Origin: Halorussus lipolyticus | Lineage (GTDB): Archaea > Halobacteriota > Halobacteria > Halobacteriales > Haladaptataceae | Reading direction: 5' to 3' | DNA length: 64,000 bases | Assembly (NCBI RefSeq): GCF_029338375.1 | Contig: NZ_CP119804.1 | Location: 1,880,955-1,944,954, forward strand | In this document: positions 52,479-62,010 of the stretch, piece after piece | How positions within the stretch are numbered: the first letter of the stretch is position 1 | Layout: each line of letters starts with the position of its first letter | The notes under the pieces: model-generated | The model's database searches: none | The model's input: only the letters and a program-made list of their open reading frames with translations | What the model was told of the DNA's origin: nothing | Translations under genes and position numbers: made by a program

Positions 52479-53378
52479 ATGTATAGTCTGGCCCAAATAA
52501 AGACGGGGTTACGGAATCCGTGGCGGACGGCAGTGGAACTCAACACGTTCGTCCACAGTCGCTTCGGTCGGTGCGACTACAACCCCGCGGGCATCGACAT
52601 CTTTGAGCAGGACTGGGACAATCTGATAGTTCTCGACGCGTGTCGATACGACGAGTACGAGCGCCAATCACCCGACGGGGGACGGGTGGAATCGCGGACC
52701 TCTCGCGCCGGTGCGACATACGAGTTTCTGACGGCGAACTTTACCGGACGGGAACTCCACGACACGGTGTACGTCTCGGCGAACCCGTGGTATCAGAAGA
52801 TTCGTGACCAACTCGGGTCGTCTCTACATCAGTACGTCCCGGTTCGGTCGAAGGCAGGCGAGGAGGCCGACAGTATCGAAGAACTGACTGTCGGGCCAGA
52901 ACCGGTCTCGGAGAAGGCGCGTGAGGCGAACGACAACTACCCGAACAAACGACTTCTCATCCATTATCTCCAGCCCCATACGCCCTACCTCGGTCCGACC
53001 GGCCGAGAGGAGTTCGAGATAAAGAAAGGGATGTGGAAGCAGGTCAAAGAGAGCGACGTCTCCGACGAGACGCTGTGGCAGGCCTACCGCGAGAATCTCG
53101 AACTCGCTCTTGACTCGGTGTCTGAACTGATAGCAGACCTACCGGGGAAGACCGTCGTGACCGCCGACCACGGCGAACACCTCGGCGACCGGAGCGGTCC
53201 CATCCCGGTGAAGACCTACGGCCACTTCGTCGGACTCTACACCGAGGAACTGGTCAAGGTACCGTGGCACGTCTACGACAACGGCGAGCGCAAGGAAATC
53301 GTCTCGGAGGCCCCCGAATCGGACTCCGCGACCGAAGACGTGGACCGGCAACTGGAAGCACTCGGATACAAACTCTGA
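52479..53378 (+). CDS. AlkP-superfamily protein, paralogue 3
   Basis: This 299-residue protein is the third copy of the MYSLAQIKTGLRNPWRTAVE family: IVLDACRYDEYE, HYLQPHTPYLGPTGREEF, TADHGEHLGDRSGPIPV and YGHFVGLYTEELVKVPW. A TTTAAAC box about 28 nt before the ATG supports a leaderless transcript. It shares the N-terminus and metal motifs with the copies at 17807 and 48232. Confidence 0.82.
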   Translation: MYSLAQIKTGLRNPWRTAVELNTFVHSRFGRCDYNPAGIDIFEQDWDNLIVLDACRYDEYERQSPDGGRVESRTSRAGATYEFLTANFTGRELHDTVYVSANPWYQKIRDQLGSSLHQYVPVRSKAGEEADSIEELTVGPEPVSEKAREANDNYPNKRLLIHYLQPHTPYLGPTGREEFEIKKGMWKQVKESDVSDETLWQAYRENLELALDSVSELIADLPGKTVVTADHGEHLGDRSGPIPVKTYGHFVGLYTEELVKVPWHVYDNGERKEIVSEAPESDSATEDVDRQLEALGYKL

Positions 53379-53389
53379 GTTTCGAACAC

Positions 53390-54550
53390 TCAGGTCGAGT
53401 CGTACGACATCCGCAGTTCGTGGATTCGAGGCGTTCTGCGAGGACGGTCGGTTTCGAGGGCCACTTCGACCGTGATAGCCGCCGAGACCGGAACGTCCTC
53501 GGGCGATGAGTGCCACGAGTGGTCGTCGCCGGGACGCCGAAACCGGGTCTCGATGCCGGTCTCGGTCGGCGTCTCGCCGACGACTTCCAGTCGTTTCCAC
53601 TCGACGGGGCGGTCGGTGCGGAAGGTTCGAGTGAACGACCCCCGAGCGCGCTTGACGCCGACCTTCTGAATGCTTGCGTGGTAGACGTAGCCGTTCTCCG
53701 CGTGGTCACCCCGGTCGTGGAGGCGAATGGCGGTCCCGATGTCGTCGCCGCCGAGAATGTACTGGTCGTTGCTGGCCTGTAGGCTGGCTTGAAACCGACC
53801 GTCAACGTAGGCGTTGACCGTCCCGCGGGACCCGAGACGTTCCATGCTCAGCACGCGAGGAGCCGAGTGGTCGATAGGGGCGTCCTCGAACTCGTCCCAG
53901 CACCACTTTGGCGACCCGTCCTCCACGTACCTCGTGAGTAGTTGGTCCTTCCGGACGTAGAACCCGTCACCACACGAGTCGTCTTCCGATTCCGTCGATT
54001 CGATGTTGCCGCCCCCGCCGGCGTCGAGCAACAACCACGGAACACGGTCGTCGGGATTGTTGAACCAGAATTCCCACGCCGCCCCGACGGTCGATTGTGC
54101 GTTGCGCTCGGTGACGTTGAATCGCCAGTCAGGATGGGCCTCGAAATCGAGGAGGTTCTCGTCTTGAATCAGTTCGACGATTTCGTCAGTCGCCGCCGTC
54201 TGGAGTTCGACGTACTCCTCGTCGGGATGGGGCGTGACCGACGACCCGCCGGGTTCTCTCAGCCGCCAGCCAAACTCGCTTTCGCTCGGGTCCGACTACG
54301 TGAAGTCGTCTTCGAGAACAGTTTGGTCGTCGAGGGCCAGCGTGCCCGAGAGCGTCGCCTGCGTCCCGTCGAATTGCCCCGAGAGCCACCCCGAACGGGT
54401 CGAGATTGAACGCACGTTGTCTCCTCGCTCTCGACCGTAGGTCTCCGTTCGGGGCGGCGCGCTCGGCGGCGAGAGACCCGACTGCGTGCATCCCGCGGAA
54501 AAGACGCCAGTGGCCGCTGTACTCCATCGGAGAAACGTTCGACGGTCCAT
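53390..54550 (-). pseudogene. Tat lipoprotein gene interrupted by one in-frame TAG
   Basis: The frame from ATG 54550 to the stop at 53390 is continuous except for TAG at 54296-54298. The first part encodes MDRRTFLRWSTAATGVFSAG with C21 (twin-Arg and lipobox: an exported lipoprotein). After the TAG the same frame continues SDPSESEFGWRLREPGG and VELQTAATDEIVELIQDE, then through 53390 with HGSWHSS/PRIHELRMSYDST-type beta-rich sequence. Full length would be about 385 residues. It is most simply a recent nonsense mutation; readthrough is possible but unsupported. Function of the intact protein is unknown (LamG-like sugar-binding fold suspected). Confidence 0.75.
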
Positions 54551-54680
54551 ACTGTTGCCCTCGATTCTCAGGTTAGTTAAACCTCCGTGTCCCGGTTTAG
54601 GTAACGAAAACCGCCTCGAAGTTCGCTCCGACGTGAGTCACGAAAGACTGATTACGGTGGTGAGTTTTGTGCCGGACGTG

Positions 54681-55973
54681 ATGACAGGTCTGCGACGAGT
54701 GGTACGCAAGATGGGAGAAACTGCCGGGCAGGTCTCTCCGGACCGGCCCGGCGGCTTGCTCGTCGTGCCGTTCGTCGTGGCGTCACTTCTCCAACTTCGT
54801 GCCACGCTCCCCGTACTTACCGCTCGTCGGCCACCGCTCGGCGTGGACGCGTGGGTCTTCGAGTACGCCGGTCTCATCTCGCTCCAAGGTTCCCTCCCAT
54901 ACGTCCACATCTGGGACGTCAAGCCGCCGCTGACCTACGCGACGGCGTCCGGTCTCGCCGCTCTCGCAGGCGGCGACCCGCTCGTCACCCACCAACTGAA
55001 CGTTCTCGTCATGGGCGGCCTGCTGGTCGGCGTCGTCACGCTCGCGTCGCTACTGACCTACGAACTCACCGACGACAGAACCGCGGGCGTCGTCTCTGGT
55101 CTCGCCGTCCCGACGTTCTCGCTGTTCTACACCTTCCCTGCCTACGGACTCCGCCCGAAGATGTACGTCATGTTCTTCGGTCTGCTGGGCGTCTATCTCT
55201 GCTATCGAAGGCGACCGTTCTGGAGCGGCCTGTCGGCGGCCGCGGCCGCTGGCTACTGGCAACTCGGTATCGTGTTCCCGCTTCTCGTCGTCGGTCTCAC
55301 CGTCCAGCACTCCCGACAGCGTGACCTCGGGCGCGTCGTCGCCGGGATGGTGACAGTTACGGCACTCGCTGTCGCCCCGTACGTTCTCGCAGGAGAGGTC
55401 ACGGCACTGCTGAATCAGGTCGTCTTCGCGCAACTGTTCGCATCAGAGTCCGGCACCGTTCTGCACCGGACACTCCGGGCGCGGAACATGCTCGGACGGG
55501 CAAGCCTCTTTGGGGCACTCGGTTGTCTCGGCGTCGTCTGGGCGGCGTTGCGCTCCCGAGAGACGTGGTGGGTCGCGGCGGGAACAGGACTCTATCTCGT
55601 CCAAATTCTCGAATTAGACCTCGACGGCCCGCCGGACCTGCTCCCGCTCTACCTGTTCCTCGCCGTCGGCGTCGGACTGCTCGTCTCGCAGGCCTCCGAG
55701 ACCGACTTCGGCTACGATGGCGTCCCGGCGGTAATCGCTGGTGTGGTCGTCGTCGCCGCCGTCGGCCTGATTCTGGGCGACCTCTGGGCACTCCGCGGCG
55801 TCGAAATCGTCCAGTACTCGGCCCCACAAGACCTCTCGGACCTCTACTGGCAGGCCGAGATAGCAGAGTCGTGTCACCTCCGCATGTCGCATACCGAGGA
55901 GGTCTACTTGGAGACCATCGGCGCAGAACGGTCGAGTGCGTGCGGTCAGACTCCGTCGTGGAAGTACCTCTGA
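54681..55973 (+). CDS. GT-C family mannosyltransferase-like (DolP-sugar using) membrane protein
   Basis: This 430-residue protein has about ten membrane helices. The loop GVDAWVFEYAGLISLQGSLP, then YVHIWDVKPPLTY, is the GT-C signature of ArnT/PMT/dolichol-phosphate-mannose transferases, with the catalytic Asp in the first extracellular loop. It likely adds a sugar from a dolichol-phosphate donor outside the membrane. ATG 54681 is one choice; GTG codons up to about 20 nt upstream could also start it. Divergent from the broken lipoprotein gene. Confidence 0.8.
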   Translation: MTGLRRVVRKMGETAGQVSPDRPGGLLVVPFVVASLLQLRATLPVLTARRPPLGVDAWVFEYAGLISLQGSLPYVHIWDVKPPLTYATASGLAALAGGDPLVTHQLNVLVMGGLLVGVVTLASLLTYELTDDRTAGVVSGLAVPTFSLFYTFPAYGLRPKMYVMFFGLLGVYLCYRRRPFWSGLSAAAAAGYWQLGIVFPLLVVGLTVQHSRQRDLGRVVAGMVTVTALAVAPYVLAGEVTALLNQVVFAQLFASESGTVLHRTLRARNMLGRASLFGALGCLGVVWAALRSRETWWVAAGTGLYLVQILELDLDGPPDLLPLYLFLAVGVGLLVSQASETDFGYDGVPAVIAGVVVVAAVGLILGDLWALRGVEIVQYSAPQDLSDLYWQAEIAESCHLRMSHTEEVYLETIGAERSSACGQTPSWKYL

Positions 55974-56052
55974 GGACTGCCCGGTACGGACGGCCGTCGG
56001 GCAGTTCGAACCAGAACGTGTATTACGAATCATTTGACCATATTCGTAGTAC

Positions 56053-57405
56053 ATGAACCTCGGCGTAGTGAGTCGTCGGCAGTTCCGCATCGGGTGTCTC
56101 CTCTTGGTTCTCCTCGGCGCTGGTCTCGTCGGTGCAGACTACGTCGGGGCGCGATTGGACTCGGGCGGCGACAGCGGTGCGCTCGACCGAGTGGACTCGT
56201 CGGCCGTCGAACCAATTCCGACCGCCAGCGAGTACCGCCCCGAGAACTACACGGTCATCACGAGCGTCAACGGAGCTATCTCGTCGGCCCGCGAGAAAGG
56301 GACGCTCGTAGTGGTCGATTCGGCCGGACGAGAAGTGTACGTGAACAACTCCTACAACGTCTACGACGACGTTGACCCGAGTCCCGAGGGGCGCTGGACA
56401 GTGAACTACGTCGCCGCCGAGAAACTGTCCGGACAAGCGTGTGCAGAGTTCGAGAGCGACCCTTGTACCCGAAACTTCATCGAGCGACTCAACTTCTCGA
56501 CCGGCGAGGTCGAACGCCTCTACGCGGCCAAGACTCCCCGTGTGACCAACAGTCGATGGCACGATGCCGACCGACTGGACGAACACCGATTCCTCCTCGC
56601 CGACATCGCCGAGGAGCGCATTCTCGTCGTCAACGTCACCACCGACCGCATCGTCAAGGAGTGGAACCTCTCGGACGGGTTCGACCGACAGCAAATCGGG
56701 GCCAGCGACGAACACGACTGGGCGCACCTCAACGACGTGGAGATGCTGTCGAACGGGTACGTGATGGCGAGTCCTCGGAACTTCGACCAAGTGATATTCG
56801 TCCGACTGGACGAAGGGGTAAACCGCTCGCTCACGCTCGGCTCCGACGACAACTACGACGTGCTGTTCGAGCAACACAACCCCGATTATCTGACCGCGGA
56901 AGGCGAACCGCCCGCCGTGTTGGTCGCCGACTCGGAGAACAACCGCATCGTGGAGTACAGTCGGCAGGACGGCGAGTGGCGACAGACGTGGGTGTGGGCC
57001 GACCAAGAACTCAAGTGGCCCCGAGACGCCGACCGCTTGCCGAACGGGAACACACTCGTCACGGACACGAGCGGTCATCGTGTCGTGGAGGTGTCCCCGT
57101 CCGGTGAAGTTCTCTGGGGCGTGAAAGTCCCCGGTGGATACGACGCTGAGCGCCTCGGGACCGGTGACGAAAGCGCGACCGGGAAACCAGCGACCGCTCT
57201 CGAGACGGCCGGGTCGTCGGCCGACTACGGCATCGTTGCGAAGTTCCCGCCGACCCTCCGACTCGCGGTGAACGGCGTGCTGTTCGTCCTCCCGCCGTGG
57301 GCGGGCCTCCAGACGCTTCTCGGCGGCCTATTCGTCGTCGTCGCGGGCGTCGTCTGGACCGGTGCCGAGGCCATCGGCGTGTTCCGGCGAGTCTCTCTCG
57401 GGTAG
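56053..57405 (+). CDS. Arylsulfotransferase (ASST)-like membrane-anchored protein
   Basis: This 450-residue protein has one N-terminal helix (about 10-30), a beta-propeller-like region with repeated WNLSDGFDRQQIGAS, HDWAHLNDVEMLSNGYVMA and PRDADRLPNGNTLVTDTSGH blocks, and a C-terminal membrane helix. The His-rich HDWAHLNDV and PNGNTL repeats are typical of ASST_2-type sulfotransferases, which move sulfate between phenolic esters. This suggests sulfation of the surface glycan, a familiar modification in haloarchaea. It is the last gene of the main glycan run. Confidence 0.75.
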   Translation: MNLGVVSRRQFRIGCLLLVLLGAGLVGADYVGARLDSGGDSGALDRVDSSAVEPIPTASEYRPENYTVITSVNGAISSAREKGTLVVVDSAGREVYVNNSYNVYDDVDPSPEGRWTVNYVAAEKLSGQACAEFESDPCTRNFIERLNFSTGEVERLYAAKTPRVTNSRWHDADRLDEHRFLLADIAEERILVVNVTTDRIVKEWNLSDGFDRQQIGASDEHDWAHLNDVEMLSNGYVMASPRNFDQVIFVRLDEGVNRSLTLGSDDNYDVLFEQHNPDYLTAEGEPPAVLVADSENNRIVEYSRQDGEWRQTWVWADQELKWPRDADRLPNGNTLVTDTSGHRVVEVSPSGEVLWGVKVPGGYDAERLGTGDESATGKPATALETAGSSADYGIVAKFPPTLRLAVNGVLFVLPPWAGLQTLLGGLFVVVAGVVWTGAEAIGVFRRVSLG

Positions 57406-57449
57406 CCCGTCGGTCTCCTCGGTCGAAAAGCGAGCAGTCCTCGCCGACG

Positions 57450-57467
57450 CCCGATTCTCGAATCGGG
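57450..57467 (+). terminator. Hairpin after the ASST-like gene
   Basis: CCCGATTC-TC-GAATCGGG is an 8-bp perfect stem 45 nt after the ASST-like stop codon. It may end transcription of the glycan run. An AT-rich island follows at 57511-57565. Confidence 0.4.
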
Positions 57468-57694
57468 TGTGGCCGTCGCCAGTGCGTCCACCATCGTTCG
57501 AGTAGAGAAACACAAGCAATTCTAAAAGAAATATATTTGTTTTCTATACATATATAAAATTAGTTCATCCGAGGTGATAGCGAGGACCCGCTCGTCGTCG
57601 CCGGACAGTTCCACCGAACGCCGAAGGGCAAAGCACAACAGTTTAGCACGCTGACCGACCACGAATTCAAACACGGAGACGGAGTTACGGAATT

Positions 57695-58171
57695 ATGGCT
57701 ATAATCGACGAAAAGGGGCGACTTTTCGGCAAGGTAAACGTGGTCGATGCGTTCGTCCTGCTCCTCGTCCTCACGGTCGTCGGGGTTGGGGGCGCGTTCG
57801 TCCTCGGCGGAGGCGGTGATAGCACTGGCGCGGACCAGACCGCGACCGTCCGGATGGAAGTGACGGAGGTCCAACCATACGTGGCCGACGCGATTTCGAC
57901 CGGACCCGTCGGTAGCGACGGGGTCGTCGCAGTCCGGAACAAGTCGGTCGGTCCCGCCATCGTCACGGTCACGACCGCGAACGGGACACTGCGACAGCGC
58001 GAGCATCCCCGCAAACGGACCGTCGAACTCAGCGTCGAACTCGACGTGACCGGGGCGGGCGACGACCCGACGTTCAAGGGGAAAGAGTTGGAAGTCGGAC
58101 GGACGGTTACGCTCGACCTCGGTCGCGTGACGGTCGAGGGTCCCATCACCGCGGTCGGAACCGAGGAGTGA
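57695..58171 (+). CDS. DUF4330 domain membrane protein
   Basis: This 158-residue protein starts MAIIDEKGRLFGKVNVVDAF, the N-terminal signature of DUF4330, with one helix (about 18-38) followed by an extracellular beta-rich domain that contains GPVGSDGVVAVRNKSVGPA. Function unknown; members occur near surface-polysaccharide genes. It is followed 28 nt later by the next gene, so the two are likely co-transcribed. Confidence 0.85.
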   Translation: MAIIDEKGRLFGKVNVVDAFVLLLVLTVVGVGGAFVLGGGGDSTGADQTATVRMEVTEVQPYVADAISTGPVGSDGVVAVRNKSVGPAIVTVTTANGTLRQREHPRKRTVELSVELDVTGAGDDPTFKGKELEVGRTVTLDLGRVTVEGPITAVGTEE

Positions 58172-58199
58172 TGCCGGGAGCATCGACCGGGAGGGGACG

Positions 58200-58775
58200 A
58201 TGACCGAGAAACAGACCTCGGCGCTCGAAGGCTCTGCGGTCGTCCGGATAATTCGCTGGATGCGACGACTCGTCGGCGGAGACGGACGTGCGGGCCGCAG
58301 TGAGTTCGGAACCGCGCTGACCGCAGTTCGCACCTCGCTGATGGCGCGGTGTGTTCGGACTCTCGGACGGTGGGGCCGTGAGGCCGCGGTGTATCGCTGG
58401 CTAACCGCCGGCCCAAAACCGGACGCGGCGACGGTAGACCTCCGGGAGAGTCGCACGCTCGGACCGGTCGTCGAGTTGTTCGGTCGAATCCCGTCCGACG
58501 CCTTCCGAACCGCGGTGACGCTACGAGTCGGTCGAACGACGAGAGCGAGTGCGCTGGCGGACCCAGTTCGTGCCGGCCTCGCGGTCGTCTCGGGTGCGTT
58601 ATTCGCTTCGGCTATCGTCGCAGGGAACGGAGTACTGGGTGGACTGGGACTGGTATCGCTCGCGGGTTCGGCGCTCGCCGCGAGCGAGCGATTCGACGTG
58701 GCGGCGTGTCTCGATGGGTCGGCGTCTATCCGGATACTGGCGGCAGTGTTCGCGCCAGCAGAACCCGAAGAGTAG
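58200..58775 (+). CDS. Membrane protein of unknown function
   Basis: This 191-residue protein is basic at the N-terminus, with two hydrophobic stretches near the C-terminus (about 128-150 and 150-170: AGLAVVSGALFASAIVAGNG, LGGLGLVSLAGSALAASERF). The first 110 residues are amphipathic and not recognised. It ends 1 nt from the end of glmS, which runs the other way. Likely same transcript as DUF4330. Confidence 0.6.
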   Translation: MTEKQTSALEGSAVVRIIRWMRRLVGGDGRAGRSEFGTALTAVRTSLMARCVRTLGRWGREAAVYRWLTAGPKPDAATVDLRESRTLGPVVELFGRIPSDAFRTAVTLRVGRTTRASALADPVRAGLAVVSGALFASAIVAGNGVLGGLGLVSLAGSALAASERFDVAACLDGSASIRILAAVFAPAEPEE

Positions 58776-58776
58776 C

Positions 58777-60567
58777 TTACTCCACTGTCACGCTCTTGGC
58801 CAGATTCCGTGGCTTGTCGATACTCCGGCCCAGTTTCTTCGCAACGTAGTAGGCCACCAACTGCAACTGGACGTTCGCCAGCACCGGCGCGATGCGGGGG
58901 TGAGTTTCGGGAATCGTCAACACCTCGTCGGCGTAGCGTTCGACCTCCGAGGCCCCGTCGGTGACCGCGACCACCGGCGCGTCGCGCGCTTCGACCTCCT
59001 TGACGTTGCCGACCGTCTTGGCCGTGGTCTCGTCGTCGCCGGTGACGATGGCGAAGACGGGCGTCTCGCTCGTCACGAGCGCCAGCGGGCCGTGTTTCAA
59101 CTCGCCCGCGGCGAACCCCTCGGCGTGCTTGTAGGTTATTTCCTTCATCTTAAGCGCGGACTCCAGCGAGACCGGATGGTTGTAGTCACGCCCGATGAAG
59201 AAGTAGCCCTCGCTGTCGAGGAACCGCTCGGCGACCGCCTCCGCCCGCGAGGAGTCCAGCAGTTCCTGCACCTGTCCGGGCAAATCGCGGAGGGCCTGCA
59301 CGACTTCGCGGGCGTCTCCTCGTTCGGCGAGCGAGGACGCCAGCAGGTTGCACGCGACGACCTGCGACGAGAACGTCTTGGTCGCCGCGACCCCGATTTC
59401 CGGCCCGGCCCGGATAAAGAGCGCGTCGTCGCACTCGCGGGCCGCGGTCGAACCCACCACGTTGGTCATCGCCAGCGTCCGGACGCCCCGGCGCTGGGCC
59501 TCGCGGAGCGCCGACAGGGTGTCTGCGGTTTCGCCGCTCTGGGTGATGCCGACGACGAGGGTGTCGTCGGGGACCGGCGGCGGTGCGACGGCGTACTCGC
59601 TGGCGAGGAAGGCTTGGGCGGGGACGCCCGCCTCTCGCAGGGTCCGGGCACCGAACAGCGCGGCGTGGTAGGAAGTCCCGCAGGCGACGAACTGGACCGA
59701 ATCGGGGTTCAGGCCCTCGAGGGCCTCGACATCGACTGACCCGGTGAGTTCGTCCACCCGGCCCCGGAGGCATTTCCGGAGGGCGCGGGGTTGCTCGTGA
59801 ATCTCCTTGAGCATGTAGTGGTCGTACCCGCTCTTGGCGGTCTCCTCGGCGTCCCACTCGACGCGGGAAATCGACTTGTCGAGCAGTTTCCCCTCGGCGT
59901 CCGAGACAGTCCACGACCCGGATTCGAGGCGGGCGAACTCGCCGTCTTCGAGGTAGACCACCCGGTCGGTGTAATCGAGGAAGGCGGGCACGTCGCTGGC
60001 GAGGTAGGCCGCGTCGTCGCCGACGCCGACCACCAGCGGGGAGTCCCGCCGCGTTGCGAGGATGGCCTCGGAGTCGTCGGAGACCGCCGCCAGCGCGTAA
60101 CTGCCCTCCAGTCGGCCGACCGCAGACCGGAAGGCCTCCTCGAAGGTCGCGTCCTCGGCGAGATGCTCCTCGATGAGGTGGGGAACGACCTCGGTGTCGG
60201 TGTCGCTGTCGAACTCGTGACCGCGGTCGGCGAGTTCGGCACGCAACTCGCTGTAGTTCTCGATGATGCCGTTGTGGACGACTGCCACGTCGTCCGAGCA
60301 GTCGGTGTGCGGGTGGGCGTTCTCGTCGCTCGGCCGGCCGTGGGTACTCCATCGCGTGTGGCCGATACCGACCGGGCCGTTGAGAGCGCCGTCCACGGCC
60401 TCCTGAAGATGGTAGAGTTCGCCCTCGCGCTTACAGACCGAGAGGTCGCCGTTCGAGAGCGCGACCCCCGCCGAGTCGTAGCCCCGGTATTCGAGGCCTT
60501 CGAGGCCGTCGAGGAGCACGTCGAGCGTATCCCCAGTCTGGCCGGCGTACCCGATTATCCCGCACAT
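58777..60567 (-). CDS. glmS: Glutamine-fructose-6-phosphate aminotransferase
   Basis: This 596-residue enzyme makes glucosamine-6-phosphate, the entry point to UDP-GlcNAc-type sugars. The N-terminal glutaminase uses Cys2 (MCGIIGYAG) with RGYDSAG, HTRWSTHG and NGIIENY motifs. Two SIS domains follow (about 285-430 and 455-590), with CGTSYHAALFG and TQSGETADTLSAL as sugar-phosphate sites. The gene is 1 nt after the GlmU-like gene, so both form one operon supplying activated amino sugars. Confidence 0.96.
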   Translation of the reverse strand: MCGIIGYAGQTGDTLDVLLDGLEGLEYRGYDSAGVALSNGDLSVCKREGELYHLQEAVDGALNGPVGIGHTRWSTHGRPSDENAHPHTDCSDDVAVVHNGIIENYSELRAELADRGHEFDSDTDTEVVPHLIEEHLAEDATFEEAFRSAVGRLEGSYALAAVSDDSEAILATRRDSPLVVGVGDDAAYLASDVPAFLDYTDRVVYLEDGEFARLESGSWTVSDAEGKLLDKSISRVEWDAEETAKSGYDHYMLKEIHEQPRALRKCLRGRVDELTGSVDVEALEGLNPDSVQFVACGTSYHAALFGARTLREAGVPAQAFLASEYAVAPPPVPDDTLVVGITQSGETADTLSALREAQRRGVRTLAMTNVVGSTAARECDDALFIRAGPEIGVAATKTFSSQVVACNLLASSLAERGDAREVVQALRDLPGQVQELLDSSRAEAVAERFLDSEGYFFIGRDYNHPVSLESALKMKEITYKHAEGFAAGELKHGPLALVTSETPVFAIVTGDDETTAKTVGNVKEVEARDAPVVAVTDGASEVERYADEVLTIPETHPRIAPVLANVQLQLVAYYVAKKLGRSIDKPRNLAKSVTVE

Positions 60568-60568
60568 G

Positions 60569-61828
60569 TCAACGGAATACCTCGGCGCGCTCGCTTATAT
60601 TTTCGGATACGGTAACGCCCGTGTGGAGGGTGGCGCTGGGCGCGACCAGCGTGCCGGGCGCGACGCTCACGTCGCCCTCGGCCCGCACCCGGTCGGCGAG
60701 GACCGCGCCGAGTCGCTGGCCCTCGAAAACGGTGTCGCCGACTCGCACGTCGCCGGGACCGCCGGGGACCGTGGTCTCGGCCCCCAAGGCGACTCCCTGC
60801 CCGGTCACGCAGTCGAGCAGAGTCGAGTTCGGGCCGACGCGGGCGTCGGCGTCCAGCACCGACCGGGCGACGACGGCGTTCGCGCCGACCGTCGCGTTCC
60901 GGCCGAGGGCGGCGTAGGGACCCACGACCGCACCGGGTCTGACCTCGGTATCGGGACCGACCACGACCGGTCCCTGCAAGGTGGCGTCGTCGTGGACCGT
61001 GGCGCTGTCGGCGACCCAGACCGAATCGTCGCGCTCGGGTTCGGTGACCCGACCGTGGAGCAGGAGGTCGCGCGACATGTCCAGCAGGTCCCACGGGTAG
61101 GTGGCGTCCTCCCAGAGTTCCCCGGTGACGACGCCCCGGACGGTGGCCTTCTCGGGCGGCGTGCGGCCGGTTTCGTCCCCATCGACCCCCTCTCCGCTCC
61201 CGTCGGTCCCCTCGATGAGTCGGACCAGCGTGTCGGTCAGCGCGAGTTCGCCCTGCACTCGGGGCGTGGCCTCGATTGCGTCGAAGATGGAGGGGTCGAA
61301 GGCGTAGACGCCAGCGTTGAGCAGTCGGTACTCGTCGGTTTCGGGCTTCTCGACCAACTCGACTACTCGGTCGCCGTCCATCACGACCGCGCCGTAGTGA
61401 GACACGTCCGCCTGCTCCGTGACCGCAAGGGTCGCGCTCCCGTCGGTCTCCTCGAAGGCGTCCAGCACGTCGGCGACCATCTGGCGCTCGATAACTTGGT
61501 CGCCGTTGACGACGAGAAAGCCGTCCTCCTGCGAGACGGCATCGCGGGCCTGCAAGAGAGCGTGGCCGCTCCCTAACTGCTTGTCTTGGGCGACGTAGTT
61601 GACCGGGACGTTCCGGTAGGTCGGCCCGAAGTGGTCCTGCACCCGGTCGCGCTTGTAGCCCACGACGACGTGGAGACGCTCGATTCCGGCCCCGATGAGC
61701 GCGTCGAAGACGTGTTCGAGAATCGGCCGGTCGGCGGCGGGGAGCATCGGTTTCGGGCGGTTGCGCGTCAACGGCCGCAGTCGGGTTCCCTCACCCGCGG
61801 CCAGCACGACGGCGGCACGAACTGTCAT
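60569..61828 (-). CDS. Bifunctional sugar-1-phosphate nucleotidylyltransferase/acyltransferase (GlmU-like)
   Basis: This 419-residue protein has an N-terminal nucleotidyltransferase domain (LAAGEGTRLRPLTRNRPKPM at about 8-27; later GDQVIERQM) and a C-terminal left-handed beta-helix of hexapeptide repeats (about 270-400). Archaeal members act on glucosamine-1-phosphate or glucose-1-phosphate to make UDP-GlcNAc or similar; the exact substrate is not fixed. The frame stays open upstream to 63802, but ATG 61828 starts the conserved domain and the upstream codons are unlike a protein. Confidence 0.92.
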   Translation of the reverse strand: MTVRAAVVLAAGEGTRLRPLTRNRPKPMLPAADRPILEHVFDALIGAGIERLHVVVGYKRDRVQDHFGPTYRNVPVNYVAQDKQLGSGHALLQARDAVSQEDGFLVVNGDQVIERQMVADVLDAFEETDGSATLAVTEQADVSHYGAVVMDGDRVVELVEKPETDEYRLLNAGVYAFDPSIFDAIEATPRVQGELALTDTLVRLIEGTDGSGEGVDGDETGRTPPEKATVRGVVTGELWEDATYPWDLLDMSRDLLLHGRVTEPERDDSVWVADSATVHDDATLQGPVVVGPDTEVRPGAVVGPYAALGRNATVGANAVVARSVLDADARVGPNSTLLDCVTGQGVALGAETTVPGGPGDVRVGDTVFEGQRLGAVLADRVRAEGDVSVAPGTLVAPSATLHTGVTVSENISERAEVFR

Positions 61829-62010
61829 GGGTAATCCATCGTGAACGCGCGGTATCAACTTTCGGCTTCGAGGGGTCACGGAACTTCCGCGTCCGTCCGC
61901 GTCCCGAATCCCGGCAGAATCGGGGTTCGAGAGCGAACAGGGTCTGTGTGACTCCGAGCAATTAGAGCGTTCTTTTCGGATGGAACTTCCCGTCTCAAAG
62001 AATCGTAGTG

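Noticed and set aside
54296..54298. TAG as a pyrrolysine codon
   Set aside because: No pyl genes or PYLIS-like context are visible, and pyrrolysine use is not expected in typical haloarchaea. A nonsense mutation is simpler.
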